Shown here: in pieces, positions 22,943 to 31,621 of the stretch | How the letters are laid out: each line of letters begins with the position of its first letter | How positions within the stretch are numbered: position 1 is the first letter of the stretch | DNA from: Cyclobacteriaceae bacterium | GTDB lineage: Bacteria; Bacteroidota; Bacteroidia; Cytophagales; Cyclobacteriaceae | Length of the DNA stretch: 41,267 nucleotides | Direction of reading: 5' to 3' | Assembly: GCA_026989505.1 (NCBI GenBank) | Contig: JALSJF010000254.1 | Location: 1-41,267, forward strand | Translations under genes and position numbers: made by a program | Notes under the pieces: model-generated | Seen by the model: the letters and a program-made list of their open reading frames with translations, nothing else | Told to the model about the DNA's origin: nothing | Database searches by the model: none

Positions 22943-23950
22943 CTAAATTAGTGGCATTCTGGCCAAAGGTGCAATATCCAGGCTAACAAATTCCTGCTGC
23001 CGGTATTTATAATAACCGGCCATGGCAATCATGGCGGCATTATCGGTACAATATTCGAAAGCCGGAAAAAAAGTGCGCCACTGATGTTGGCCGGCCAGGT
23101 CTTCTATCGCCTGGCGCAAACCGCTATTGGCCGACACTCCCCCGGCAATGGCAATATCGGTAATCCCGTAGTCGGTGGCAGCCAGCACCAGTTTTTCCGT
23201 CAGCATTTCCACAATGGTTTTCTGAATGCCGGCAGCCAGGTCATGGATATTGTTTTTAATAAAGTCACCGTCTTGTTGCAATTGTTGGCGTAAAAAATAA
23301 AGTACCGAGGTCTTAAGGCCGCTGAACGAATAATCATAACCCGGAATTTTGGCCTTGGCAAAGGTAAAGCGCTGGCTATCCCCCTGGCGGGCGTAGCGGT
23401 CAATCAACGGGCCGCCCGGGTAGTCTAACCCCAACAACTTGGCCGATTTGTCAAAAGCCTCCCCGGCAGCATCATCGCGGGTTTCCCCTATCACTTCCAT
23501 GACAAGGTAATCTTTTACCAGCACAAGCTGGCTGTGCCCGCCACTCACCGTAAGGCATATAAACGGAAAACCGGGCATTGGGTCCTCAATAAAATGGGCC
23601 AGGATATGGGCCTGCATGTGGTTTACTTCAATCAACGGGATGTTGAGCCCCAGCGACAACGCCTTGGCAAAAGAAGTGCCCACAATCAGCGCCCCCAGCA
23701 AGCCCGGCCCCCGGGTAAAAGCAATAGCCGACAAGTCTTCTTTGGCTACCCCGGCCGTTTTAATGGCCTCGTCCACCACAGGAATAATATTTTGCTGGTG
23801 CGCCCGTGAGGCCAGTTCCGGCACCACTCCGCCAAACGCCTTATGTACTTCCTGGGTGGCAATACTATTGCTCAACACCCGGCCATCTTTCAGGATGGCA
23901 GCCGAAGTTTCGTCACAGGAGGATTCAATGGCCAAAATTATGATGCTCAT
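22943..23950 (-). CDS. tsaD: tRNA threonylcarbamoyladenosine transferase TsaD
   Basis: A 335-aa protein of full length. It transfers the threonylcarbamoyl group to A37 of ANN-decoding tRNAs, such as the tRNA-Thr in this window. Family blocks are ILAIESSCDETSAAI, HMQAHILAHF with the metal-binding His pair, LTVSGGHSQLVLV, FDKSAKLLGLDYPGGP, and IAGGVSANSGLR with a Ser/Asn nucleotide loop. The ATG at 23950 is chosen since the fold starts there; 16 more codons upstream lie in the repeated leader. It is divergent from tamB. Confidence 0.96.
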   Translation of the reverse strand: MSIIILAIESSCDETSAAILKDGRVLSNSIATQEVHKAFGGVVPELASRAHQQNIIPVVDEAIKTAGVAKEDLSAIAFTRGPGLLGALIVGTSFAKALSLGLNIPLIEVNHMQAHILAHFIEDPMPGFPFICLTVSGGHSQLVLVKDYLVMEVIGETRDDAAGEAFDKSAKLLGLDYPGGPLIDRYARQGDSQRFTFAKAKIPGYDYSFSGLKTSVLYFLRQQLQQDGDFIKNNIHDLAAGIQKTIVEMLTEKLVLAATDYGITDIAIAGGVSANSGLRQAIEDLAGQHQWRTFFPAFEYCTDNAAMIAMAGYYKYRQQEFVSLDIAPLARMPLI

Positions 23951-24020
23951 ACAGCCGTAGTTGCTTTTGCTGATCAATAATCTGACAAAAATCGGCAATT
24001 TGAAATTATATCAGCATAAT
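23926..24020. repeat. tsaD start-plus-leader, copy 1 of a direct repeat
   Basis: This segment covers the first codons of tsaD and its upstream region (CATACAGCCGTAGTTGC ... CAAAAATCGGCAATTTG ... TTATATCAGCATAAT). It is repeated with about 75% identity at 24615-24725. The rest of 24021-24214 shows a -7-like TATATTTA (about 24137) but no other clear element. Confidence 0.75.
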
Positions 24021-24214
24021 CCCCGGGATTTTGCTGCCGGGAGTTATCGCATCCGGTATTCCTGCTAAAAACCGGGAAACGGCACGGGTTATGTTCAAAT
24101 TAATGCCGGAAAAGGTTTAAAATCAAGATAAAATTCTTATATTTAGGTAGTTGGACGATTAGCAGGCAACTAGCACAGCCGGAAAGTCTGTCCGGCATAT
24201 GTAAACATAGCGCC

Positions 24215-24574
24215 ATGAAAATAAAATCTTTCCTCCTGTTTTTTGTCCTCTTACTGTCAGGCACCCTAAGTTTCGGGCAGGCGAAAGATACGTTGACCAT
24301 CAAGACCAACTGGCTTGCCGGCCTTACACAAACCACGGCACCCCGTTCTTTTGCCCGCAACCTGCCGCCCGTTTACTCCCCCGTGCTAACCGCCACGCTT
24401 GCCTACCTCAAAGTACATGAGGTTAAGGTCTATGCTATGGCCGATTTTCTCATCTATAACGGCCCTAATACAATACCTCTATGGCAAGTAGAAAGACACC
24501 CTGCCCCCTACTACCTCCGGCAACAAAAACTCCTGGTGATAAAACAAAAAAAGGAGCAGCAGCGGCCCGAATAA
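24215..24574 (+). CDS. small secreted protein, unknown (orphan)
   Basis: A 119-aa protein. A good signal peptide (KIKSFLLFFVLLLSGTLSFGQ) is followed by about 97 residues with no recognised domain: KDTLTIKTNWLAGLTQ, then YSPVLTATLAYLKVHEVKVYAM, then a basic and polar tail (KQKKEQQRPE). Four prolines in the centre and a strand-like VKVYAM suggest a short beta structure, possibly a truncated outer-membrane fragment. It lies between tsaD and tamB, which are usually adjacent in this phylum, and inside a pair of direct repeats, so it may be an arrival or a rearrangement remnant. The signal peptide supports real expression. Confidence 0.55.
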   Translation: MKIKSFLLFFVLLLSGTLSFGQAKDTLTIKTNWLAGLTQTTAPRSFARNLPPVYSPVLTATLAYLKVHEVKVYAMADFLIYNGPNTIPLWQVERHPAPYYLRQQKLLVIKQKKEQQRPE

Positions 24575-24614
24575 ACCAACCCGGAAGGAGGGGCGCCCTG
24601 TCAAACCCGCGGGG

Positions 24615-24725
24615 CAACGGCCAAAAACAGGAACCCATACAGCCGTAATTGCCTTGAGATTAAATAATTTAGCAAAAATTGGCAATTTGCCGGCAGCCGG
24701 CAGCCGGCAGTTATATCAGTATAAG
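24615..24725. repeat. tsaD start-plus-leader, copy 2 (vestigial)
   Basis: It aligns with 23926-24020, including the decayed beginning of tsaD (CAACGGCCAAAAA against CAATGGCCAAAAT) and the sequence CATACAGCCGTA. It differs by a three-fold CCGGCAG tandem repeat at 24690-24710. It now forms the region upstream of tamB. Confidence 0.75.
24690..24710. repeat. CCGGCAG x3 tandem microrepeat
   Basis: Three perfect 7-bp units inserted between CAATTTG and TTATATCAG, which are contiguous (apart from 2 bases) in the other copy of the leader. It lies about 27 bp before the tamB start and could vary in copy number. Confidence 0.8.
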
Positions 24726-24736
24726 CGTATTACAAT

Positions 24737-27700
24737 TTGCAACCCAAAAAGAAAAATAGGTTTATTAAACTCTTTATCTGGATAACCCTCATCATCCTGA
24801 TTAACATTACGGCCTTTCTGGTGCTGGTAAATATTCCGGCCGTGCAAACCGAACTGGCACAGTACCTGTCCCGCAAATTATCCCATAAAACCGGCTTTGC
24901 CATCACAATCAACGAGGTAAGTATTGCCTGGTTCGACAGGTTCAGCCTGCAGGGGCTGACCGTGACCGATGACCGCCAGCAGGAGCTACTGGCCCTTGAC
25001 AAATTGCAGATAAACTATAAGATTGTCAGTGTTTTGCGCGGAGAGGTCAACCTCGATAAGGTAACGGCCGCCAATCTCAACCTGTACCTGCACAAGCAGC
25101 CCCGCGACACCCTGAATATTTCCCGTCTGATCAACCGGCTCAATAAAATTTTTAAAACAAAAAAGAAAAGGGAAGGCCGTAGCAGCTTTAGCATTGACGA
25201 AATTTACCTGACCGGCAGTAATTTTTATTATGTAAACGGCCACCGCTCGCTGGCCGGCAGTTATTTTAATCCCTATAATTTCAGTGTCCTGGATATTGAA
25301 GGGCAATTTCGGGCCCTGATGGTGGTTAAAGACAGTTTTATGGTGGATGTCATCAGCCTGCAAGCCAGGGAAAGTACCACAGGGCTGGCCGTACAGGATA
25401 TGCAAACCAGCTACCTTATCTCCCCCCGGCAAATGCGCTTTGACTTCCTTAACCTGGAAATTGGCCACTCGGTATTGAATAAGAACCTGGTATTAACCTA
25501 TAATGGCTATGCCGACCTGAGCACATTTATTGACAGCGTCTATATCGAGGCTGAGTTTGACCAGGCCAGGGTCAGCAGCAAAGACCTGGGCCGCTTTAGT
25601 ACGTATTTCAACAACATTACCGATAACTACCGGCTAAGCGGTTTGTTTACCGGGGAAATCGCAGACTTCAGGGTGAAAGATATGGTACTTAAGCTGGGTA
25701 CCGGCAGCACCCTGGCCGGCACGGTCTATTTCTCGGGCCTGCCCAACATAAACGACACCTTTATTGATATCCGGTTAGAAAATTCCACCATTAATGAAAA
25801 AGATATTGAGCAGTATGTGCCATCAGAAAAGTTTAAAGCCTATAACCGCTTCCGCCATGTACACCTGAACGGCTCGTTTACCGGCTACCCTACCGATTTT
25901 GTGGCCTATGGCCGTTTTGATACCGACCTGGGCCGCATTAGTACCGATATCAACCTGAAGGTTGCCCCCAACCCCGAATACACGGCCTACAGTGGCAAAT
26001 TACAATTGCACAACTTTGATATTGGGCAGTACCTGGAAAACAGCCTGGTAGGTAAAACAACCGTCCACGGCCGTATCAAAGGCCGGGGCATAAAGATGGC
26101 CAATGCCAATTTTACTTTTGACGGCACTATCGACAGCCTCTGGCTTAATGGTTATAATTACACCAATATTACTACCAATGGCACATTTGAACACGAATTT
26201 TTCTCCGGATTACTGGCCGTGGACGACCCGAACCTGAAGCTGCACACCATCAACGAAATTGACCTGCGCCACAGCAGGAACAAGGTAATGATCAAAGGCG
26301 AGCTGGCCCTGGCCAACCTCAGGCAACTTAACCTCACCCAAGAGGCGGCCAGCATAAAAACAAAAATAGAAGCCGATTTCCGCGGGTTTGCTATCGACAG
26401 CATTATTGGCCGTGTTTTTCTGGAAGATTTCTTTGCCACCCACCAGGAAAACAAATTACTGATCAAAACCCTTACCCTGTCTTCATTAAAACGCGGCCGG
26501 GAGCGTGAAGTGGAGCTACTTACCGATAGGGCCAATGTTAAAATGTGGGGCGCCTTCAACTTCACCTCTGCCTATAAAGATTTCCGCTATATGGTAAAAG
26601 AGTACCAACTCTCCCTGCAAAACAATAAAGACTCCATAGCCCGGTTTTATCAGGAATACCCGCACCCCGATAACAGCCAGCCTTATGCCATTAATGCCCG
26701 TGCCCGCTTTAAGGATATCCACCAGTTTATCAGCCTTTTTGAGCCGGCCCTTAACCTGCACCAAACCACAGCCCTTGATTTACAGTTCCGGCACGGTAAA
26801 GCCAGCAGTTTTGCCCTGCAGCTTACCAACGACAGCCTCACCTATGCCGGCACTTTACTAACCGGCAACACCATCAGTATTAATGCCACTAAAATTGTTG
26901 GCCAACCGGCTATCCTGGCCGCCATAGACGTGCAGTCGGCCAGGCAAAAACTGGCCAACGGGGCTGAGTTGGACAACCTCATCGTCAGCGCAGTATGGGA
27001 TAATAATGTCATCGATTTCAACTGGTACCATACCCAGCCCAACATCAATAACGTGAATGATATATATGGCGAGGTACGGTTTTACCCCGACTCCACCCAG
27101 GTTCACTTTAACCAATCCAATTTATCGCTGCTGGGGGAAACCTGGCAGATCCAGGACAATAATACCATCACCCTGAACCACCGGCAAATCAGGGTCAGCA
27201 ACCTGAACATCTTTAGCCGTGAGCAAATGATCTCGGCCAATGGGGTGATCAGCCCTACCCCTGAAAAAAGCCTGGACATCAAGGCCAGCAACCTTAACCT
27301 TAACCTGGTCAACCCCCTGATCAACAAAGAAATCAGTGGCCGCCTGAGTGGTGAGTTTAGTTTGGCCGGGCTCTACCAAACCCCCACCATGGTGAGCAAT
27401 ATTTATATTAACCAATTGGCTATCAACCAGTTTGAGATAGGCGATATTTACAGTTCCAACGACTGGGATCAGCACAGTAAACTATTTGAAATCCAGTTTA
27501 TCGTCAGCCGCAACGACCAGCCAACTATTTTGGTGAACGGTGTTTTCAACCCCTTAGACAGGCAAAATGCCCTCAACCTTAACGCTGCCTTTATGAATGC
27601 CCGGCTGAATATGCTGGAGCCCTTCATTGAAACTATCTTCAGCGACCTGCAAGGCAATATTACCGGTAACATCCACATTGCCGGGCCGGTACGCTCACCG

Positions 27701-29263
27701 GTGGTTACCGGCCAGGGGGCCTTTCACCAGGCCGGGCTCAGGGTAAACTACCTGAATACTTTTTATACTGTAGAAGGTACCTGGGCATTTGATAGCAGCA
27801 ATATTTACCTGCAACAACTGGCCTTAACCGATGATGCCGGCCACCATGCCAGCCTCAACGGTAAATTTACCCACCGGCATTTTAAAAACTTCAGGCTTGA
27901 CCTGCGGGGTGAAATGACGGATTTTAAAGTGCTGAACACCACGGCCAGCGATAACAGCCTGTACTATGGTACCGGCATTGGCACGGGTACGGTAACCTTT
28001 ACCGGCCCCGTAGAAGATATCACCATCAGGGCCAAGGCCATTACCAACAAAGGCACCAAATTCTTCCTGCCTGTGGGTGATTCACAAACATCCAAGTTTG
28101 AGGACTTTATCTCTTTCGTAGATTTTTCCGACAGCCTGAACAGCCTGGATTTTGAAGCTAAAGAAGACGTAAAAATCACCGGCATCAACATGGAATTTGA
28201 CCTGGAAGTTACCGAAGATGCCTATGGCGAAATTATTTTTGACATTAACAGTGGCGATATCATCCGTGGCCGGGGCAAGGGGCACCTGAGCATGAATATC
28301 AACACCCAGGGCGAGTTCACCATGCTGGGCACCTATGAGATAGTAGATGGCCGGTATAATTTTACCATGTATAATATTGTCAATAAAGAGTTTACTATTC
28401 AGCCCAAAAGTAAAATTACCTGGTCGGGCGATCCCTACAACGGTATCATGGCTATTGATGCTACTTATAAGGTAGCCACTTCTTTGGCCCCGCTGGTGGA
28501 CACAGCCTACCAGGACATGCCCGATGTGAAACGCATCTACCCTACCGAGGTGTTGCTGGGCATCAACGGCCCCCTGCTAAGCCCCGATATCGCCTTTGCT
28601 ATCATCATTGACGACTACCCCAAATCGAATGTTGACCTAGACACCCAGGTCAAAGCCTTCCTCAACACCATTGCCACCGACCAGCAAGAGCTTAACCGCC
28701 AGGTTTTCAGCCTGTTGATCCTGCGTAAGTTTTCCCCGCCCAACTCTTTTTCTTCTTCAGGCACTATTGGCTCCAGTGTTTCGGAGTTCGTGTCTAACCA
28801 GTTGAGCTACTGGATAAGCCAGGTGGATGAGAACCTTACCATAGATATGGACCTGGGCCAACTGGACGAAAACGCCCTGAATACCTTTCAGTTACGGGTA
28901 TCTTATGCCTTTATGGAGGGTAAGCTGATTGTTACCCGCGATGGCGGCTTTACCAACCCTAATAACCAAGCTACCGTAGGCAGCATTGCCGGGGACTGGA
29001 CCCTGGAATATTTGTTGTCGGATGATGGTAAACTACGGATTAAACTGTTTAACAAAACCAATTACAACCAGCTAAACTCCAGTACCGGTAGTGCCAGCCA
29101 GGCGCTGATTACCGGGGGCTTCAGCCTGATTTACACCACCAGTTTTGATAAACTAAGCGATCTGTTCAGGAACCCCAAGAAGGAAAAGGAGCAAAAACCC
29201 AATATTGAACCCTCTACCAGCGCCCTTAAACCGGAAGAAATTCAATACAAGGTTCCGCATTAA
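24737..29263 (+). CDS. tamB: TamB-like (DUF490) translocation and assembly module / lipid-transfer protein
   Basis: A 1508-aa protein of full length for the Bacteroidota form. One N-terminal helix (about 8-31, LFIWITLIILINITAFLVLV) anchors it in the inner membrane. Most of the chain is a long series of beta strands (the bridge-like AsmA/TamB fold). The conserved TamB C-terminal domain runs from about 1050 to 1460, with GRGKGHLSMNINTQGEFTML, VDGRYNFTMYNIVNKEFTI and GINGPLLSPDIAF. It helps insert outer-membrane proteins or move lipids across the periplasm. The start is TTG at 24737; no ATG lies before the anchor. The divergent tsaD neighbour is typical for the phylum. Confidence 0.9.
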   Translation: MQPKKKNRFIKLFIWITLIILINITAFLVLVNIPAVQTELAQYLSRKLSHKTGFAITINEVSIAWFDRFSLQGLTVTDDRQQELLALDKLQINYKIVSVLRGEVNLDKVTAANLNLYLHKQPRDTLNISRLINRLNKIFKTKKKREGRSSFSIDEIYLTGSNFYYVNGHRSLAGSYFNPYNFSVLDIEGQFRALMVVKDSFMVDVISLQARESTTGLAVQDMQTSYLISPRQMRFDFLNLEIGHSVLNKNLVLTYNGYADLSTFIDSVYIEAEFDQARVSSKDLGRFSTYFNNITDNYRLSGLFTGEIADFRVKDMVLKLGTGSTLAGTVYFSGLPNINDTFIDIRLENSTINEKDIEQYVPSEKFKAYNRFRHVHLNGSFTGYPTDFVAYGRFDTDLGRISTDINLKVAPNPEYTAYSGKLQLHNFDIGQYLENSLVGKTTVHGRIKGRGIKMANANFTFDGTIDSLWLNGYNYTNITTNGTFEHEFFSGLLAVDDPNLKLHTINEIDLRHSRNKVMIKGELALANLRQLNLTQEAASIKTKIEADFRGFAIDSIIGRVFLEDFFATHQENKLLIKTLTLSSLKRGREREVELLTDRANVKMWGAFNFTSAYKDFRYMVKEYQLSLQNNKDSIARFYQEYPHPDNSQPYAINARARFKDIHQFISLFEPALNLHQTTALDLQFRHGKASSFALQLTNDSLTYAGTLLTGNTISINATKIVGQPAILAAIDVQSARQKLANGAELDNLIVSAVWDNNVIDFNWYHTQPNINNVNDIYGEVRFYPDSTQVHFNQSNLSLLGETWQIQDNNTITLNHRQIRVSNLNIFSREQMISANGVISPTPEKSLDIKASNLNLNLVNPLINKEISGRLSGEFSLAGLYQTPTMVSNIYINQLAINQFEIGDIYSSNDWDQHSKLFEIQFIVSRNDQPTILVNGVFNPLDRQNALNLNAAFMNARLNMLEPFIETIFSDLQGNITGNIHIAGPVRSPVVTGQGAFHQAGLRVNYLNTFYTVEGTWAFDSSNIYLQQLALTDDAGHHASLNGKFTHRHFKNFRLDLRGEMTDFKVLNTTASDNSLYYGTGIGTGTVTFTGPVEDITIRAKAITNKGTKFFLPVGDSQTSKFEDFISFVDFSDSLNSLDFEAKEDVKITGINMEFDLEVTEDAYGEIIFDINSGDIIRGRGKGHLSMNINTQGEFTMLGTYEIVDGRYNFTMYNIVNKEFTIQPKSKITWSGDPYNGIMAIDATYKVATSLAPLVDTAYQDMPDVKRIYPTEVLLGINGPLLSPDIAFAIIIDDYPKSNVDLDTQVKAFLNTIATDQQELNRQVFSLLILRKFSPPNSFSSSGTIGSSVSEFVSNQLSYWISQVDENLTIDMDLGQLDENALNTFQLRVSYAFMEGKLIVTRDGGFTNPNNQATVGSIAGDWTLEYLLSDDGKLRIKLFNKTNYNQLNSSTGSASQALITGGFSLIYTTSFDKLSDLFRNPKKEKEQKPNIEPSTSALKPEEIQYKVPH

Positions 29264-29314
29264 TATCGTGAAAAAATTGTATCTTCAAGGCATAAAACAA
29301 CTTATAATGAAGTT

Positions 29315-29698
29315 ATGGACCTCTCGCAATTAATGGAAAAAGTGTCGAAGAACGTTAATGGCACCCATACGGCCTATGACGACAACAAATCTTTTGTCGT
29401 GATTCCCGTACCCTCAAAACGGTACCAGTCGGTATTGGCCGAATACGTACGGCACGAGCATCTGAAATACATTCAAATCAGTTCTAAAATTTGTGAGGAA
29501 GATAAAACCCCGGACAAACTTTTTCACCTGGAGAAAAATTTAACCTTTGGCAAACTGGCCATTAAAGATGGTTTTCTGCAGGTGGTAGGCTACCTCGATG
29601 AAAACATGGACCCCCAACTGGCCACCGCCATTGTAACCGAAATAGCCAATTTTGCCGATGAGCAGGAAAAACGCATTACCGGAGAAGATGTGTATTAA
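29315..29698 (+). CDS. conserved small cytoplasmic protein, unknown
   Basis: A 127-aa protein with no signal peptide or membrane segment. The pattern of strand-helix-strand (FVVIPVPSKRYQSVLAEYV, YIQISSKICEE, FGKLAIKDGFLQVVGYLD, then helix LATAIVTEIANFADEQEKRI) resembles small YbjN or secretion-chaperone-like folds, but this is only a fold impression. It follows tamB by 51 bp and precedes rnpB. No named family is recognised. Confidence 0.7.
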   Translation: MDLSQLMEKVSKNVNGTHTAYDDNKSFVVIPVPSKRYQSVLAEYVRHEHLKYIQISSKICEEDKTPDKLFHLEKNLTFGKLAIKDGFLQVVGYLDENMDPQLATAIVTEIANFADEQEKRITGEDVY

Positions 29699-29724
29699 CC
29701 GGCAACTTTCATTATTGAATTTCG

Positions 29725-29732
29725 TATTTTTG
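29725..29732 (+). promoter_or_regulatory. -7 element of rnpB
   Basis: TATTTTTG, exact to TAnnTTTG, ends 4 nt before GCAGACC, the 5' strand of the RNase P P1 helix. Transcription should therefore begin at the mature 5' end. Confidence 0.6.
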
Positions 29733-29736
29733 TAGT

Positions 29737-30303
29737 GCAGACCGCCTTATCGCCCTGTAGTAACAATACTATAGGGAGGAAAGTCCGGGCAACATAGAGC
29801 AACGCACTTCCTAACAGGAAGGCGCTGTAGTTGAGTAAAATCACTACGGTGACAGCTAGTGCCACAGAAAACAGACTTCCCTCCGGGAAGAAGTCACGGG
29901 TGAGGGAGGAGGAACCTCCTGTAAGGTAGGGAAACCCTCCTGTAGGGGTGGGAAACCCTCCTGCGAGGTAGGGAAACCCTCCTGTAGGGGTGGGAAACCC
30001 TCCTGCGAGGTAGGGAAACCCTCCTACGCCAAGGCTTCGGAGGGTAAAGGTGAAAAGGTGGGGTAAGGGCCCACCGCCCTGGTGGTGACATCAGGGGCAC
30101 GGTAAACCTTGCGTGTTGAAAGACCAAATAGGTTTCGCTGGTTGCAAAACCGTGGGCTGCTCGTCCATAATGCCGTACCGGTATATACCGGCAACGGCAT
30201 AGCGAAATGGGTAGGTTGATTGATCCCGCCAGTGATGGCGGGGCCAGATAAATGATAAGGGTTCCGCCAGGGGCGGAATACAGAACCCGGCTTACAGGTC
30301 TGC
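29737..30303 (+). ncRNA. rnpB: RNase P RNA (class A), enlarged
   Basis: The ends pair as P1: GCAGACC (29737-29743) with GGTCTGC (30297-30303). The core motifs GAGGAAAGTCCGGGC (about 29775), ACAGAAAAC (about 29866), GGTGAAAAGGTGGGGTAAG (about 30048), GGCACGGTAAACC (about 30096), CCAAATAGG (30123), and the 3' ACAGAACCCGGCTTACAGG are all present. At about 567 nt it is much longer than the usual 350-400 nt. The excess lies in the specificity domain, in the P12 region just before GGTAAAGGTGAAAAGG, and contains the 21-bp tandem repeat. A T-run (30305-30310) follows P1 and may terminate transcription. It is the catalytic RNA that removes tRNA 5' leaders. Confidence 0.95.
29921..30025 (+). repeat. 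five 21-bp tandem repeats inside rnpB
   Basis: Units at 29921, 29942, 29963, 29984 and 30005 all end in GGGAAACCCTCCT. Units 2 and 4 are identical, as are 3 and 5, so a 42-bp pair has been duplicated exactly (29942-29983 = 29984-30025). A degenerate half-unit (GAGGAACCTCCT) precedes them. Each unit can fold as AGG-t-AGGG-AAA-CCCT-CCT, or with a GGT interior loop in the other type, so the RNA would carry a row of small hairpins. Confidence 0.92.
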
Positions 30304-30347
30304 ATTTTTTATTTACCTTTAGCCAAATTTTAACCCGACCAACAGCC

Positions 30348-31508
30348 GTGGCAAAAGTATTAATTGTTGATGACGAGCAGAGTATCCGCTATGTGCTGCG
30401 TGAAATCCTTGAAGATGAAAACTACCAGGTAGAAGATGCCGCCAATGGCCAGGAAGCCCTGGAGAAATTACAAAAAGAGGCCTTTGATGTGGTGCTGAGC
30501 GATGTAAAAATGCCCAAGATGGATGGCATGGCCCTGCTGCAAAAGGTGCTGGATGAAGGCATTGACACCCAGTTTATCATGATCTCGGCCCACGGCACCA
30601 TCGACACCGCCCTGGAAGCCACCCGTAAGGGTGCCTTCGACTTCATCGAAAAGCCACCCGACCTTAACCGGGTGCTGCTGGCCATCCGCAATGCCCTCGA
30701 CAAGAAATCGTTGGTGTCGGAAACCAAAGTGCTGCGCAAAAAGGTCTCTAAAAAATACGCTATCATCGGCAACTCCCGGGCTATTGAGCAGGTGAAAGAA
30801 ACCATTGCCAAGGTGGCCCCTACCGATGCCCGGGTGATGATTACCGGCCCCAACGGCTCGGGCAAGGAACTGGTAGCCCGCTGGTTACACGAACAAAGCA
30901 ACCGGGCCAAAGCCCCGTTTGTAGAGGTAAACTGCGCAGCCATACCCTCCGAACTTATTGAAAGTGAACTGTTTGGCCATGAAAAGGGCTCGTTTACCTC
31001 GGCCGTAAAACAACGTATCGGTAAGTTTGAGCAGGCCAATGGCGGCACCCTTTTTCTGGATGAAATAGGCGATATGAGCGCCTCAGCCCAGGCCAAAGTG
31101 CTGCGGGTATTACAGGAAGGACGGATAACCCGCGTGGGGGGCAACAAAGACATAAAGGTAGATGTACGGGTGCTGGCCGCCACCAACAAAGACTTACCGG
31201 CAGAAATAGCCCAAGGTGATTTTCGCGAAGACCTCTACCACCGGCTGGCGGTAATCCTGATAAAAGTACCCGCCCTGGCCGAACGCACAGAAGATATCCC
31301 CGAACTGGTAAACCACTTTTTGCACCAGATAGCCGATGAATATGGCAATAAACCCAAAGACATTGCCGCAGAGGCACTGAAGGCTTTGCAAAAATTACCC
31401 TGGACAGGCAACATCCGTGAATTACGCAATGTGGTAGAACGGCTGGTTATCCTGGGCAACAACCCCATCACCGCCAAAGATGTGGCTACCTATGCCGGCA
31501 TGGGTTAA
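30348..31508 (+). CDS. NtrC-family response regulator without DNA-binding domain (REC-AAA+)
   Basis: A 386-aa protein. The receiver domain (1-118) has Asp8/Asp9, phospho-acceptor Asp52 (VVLSDVKMPKMDG) and Lys102 (IEKPP). The sigma-54-type AAA+ domain has Walker A GPNGSGKE (167-174), Walker B TLFLDEIGD, and the R-finger region. The sigma-54 contact loop reads GSFTSA (214-219) instead of GAFTGA. The protein ends just after NIRELRNVVERLVIL, with no Fis-type helix-turn-helix, so it cannot bind DNA in the usual way. The frame is open upstream but crosses rnpB; GTG at 30348 is chosen because the receiver domain begins there and it clears rnpB. A -7-like TACCTTTA is at about 30314. No kinase is adjacent. 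Confidence 0.9.
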   Translation: MAKVLIVDDEQSIRYVLREILEDENYQVEDAANGQEALEKLQKEAFDVVLSDVKMPKMDGMALLQKVLDEGIDTQFIMISAHGTIDTALEATRKGAFDFIEKPPDLNRVLLAIRNALDKKSLVSETKVLRKKVSKKYAIIGNSRAIEQVKETIAKVAPTDARVMITGPNGSGKELVARWLHEQSNRAKAPFVEVNCAAIPSELIESELFGHEKGSFTSAVKQRIGKFEQANGGTLFLDEIGDMSASAQAKVLRVLQEGRITRVGGNKDIKVDVRVLAATNKDLPAEIAQGDFREDLYHRLAVILIKVPALAERTEDIPELVNHFLHQIADEYGNKPKDIAAEALKALQKLPWTGNIRELRNVVERLVILGNNPITAKDVATYAGMG

Positions 31509-31592
31509 CCCGCCCCCTTAGACTCCGGTGCAGCGGATCCCCTGATATAATTAACTGATAAACAGGCGTTTGTAAGTTAATAAATATCATTA

Positions 31593-31615
31593 TTATTCAC
31601 GAAAATCGTGAATAA
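31593..31615. terminator. perfect 10-bp inverted repeat between convergent genes
   Basis: TTATTCACGA and TCGTGAATAA flank an AAA loop. The element sits 85 bp after the regulator stop and 7 bp before the ArsC-like gene's stop, so it can act on either strand. A/T-rich outer arms supply a short U-tail. Bidirectional termination is the likeliest role. Confidence 0.5.
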
Positions 31616-31621
31616 GCCGGG

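Noticed and set aside
29921-30025. Possible CRISPR array
   Set aside because: The units are contiguous with no spacers and lie inside RNase P RNA; no cas genes are nearby.
29894-30305. Two minus-strand frames with Arg/Ser/Pro repeats (antisense to rnpB)
   Set aside because: The repeats arise because 21 bp is seven codons of the tandem repeat. The strand is antisense to a highly conserved RNA gene.
30252-30347. N-terminal extension of the REC-AAA+ regulator
   Set aside because: It would lie within the 3' end of rnpB; the receiver domain and the GTG at 30348 give the normal start.
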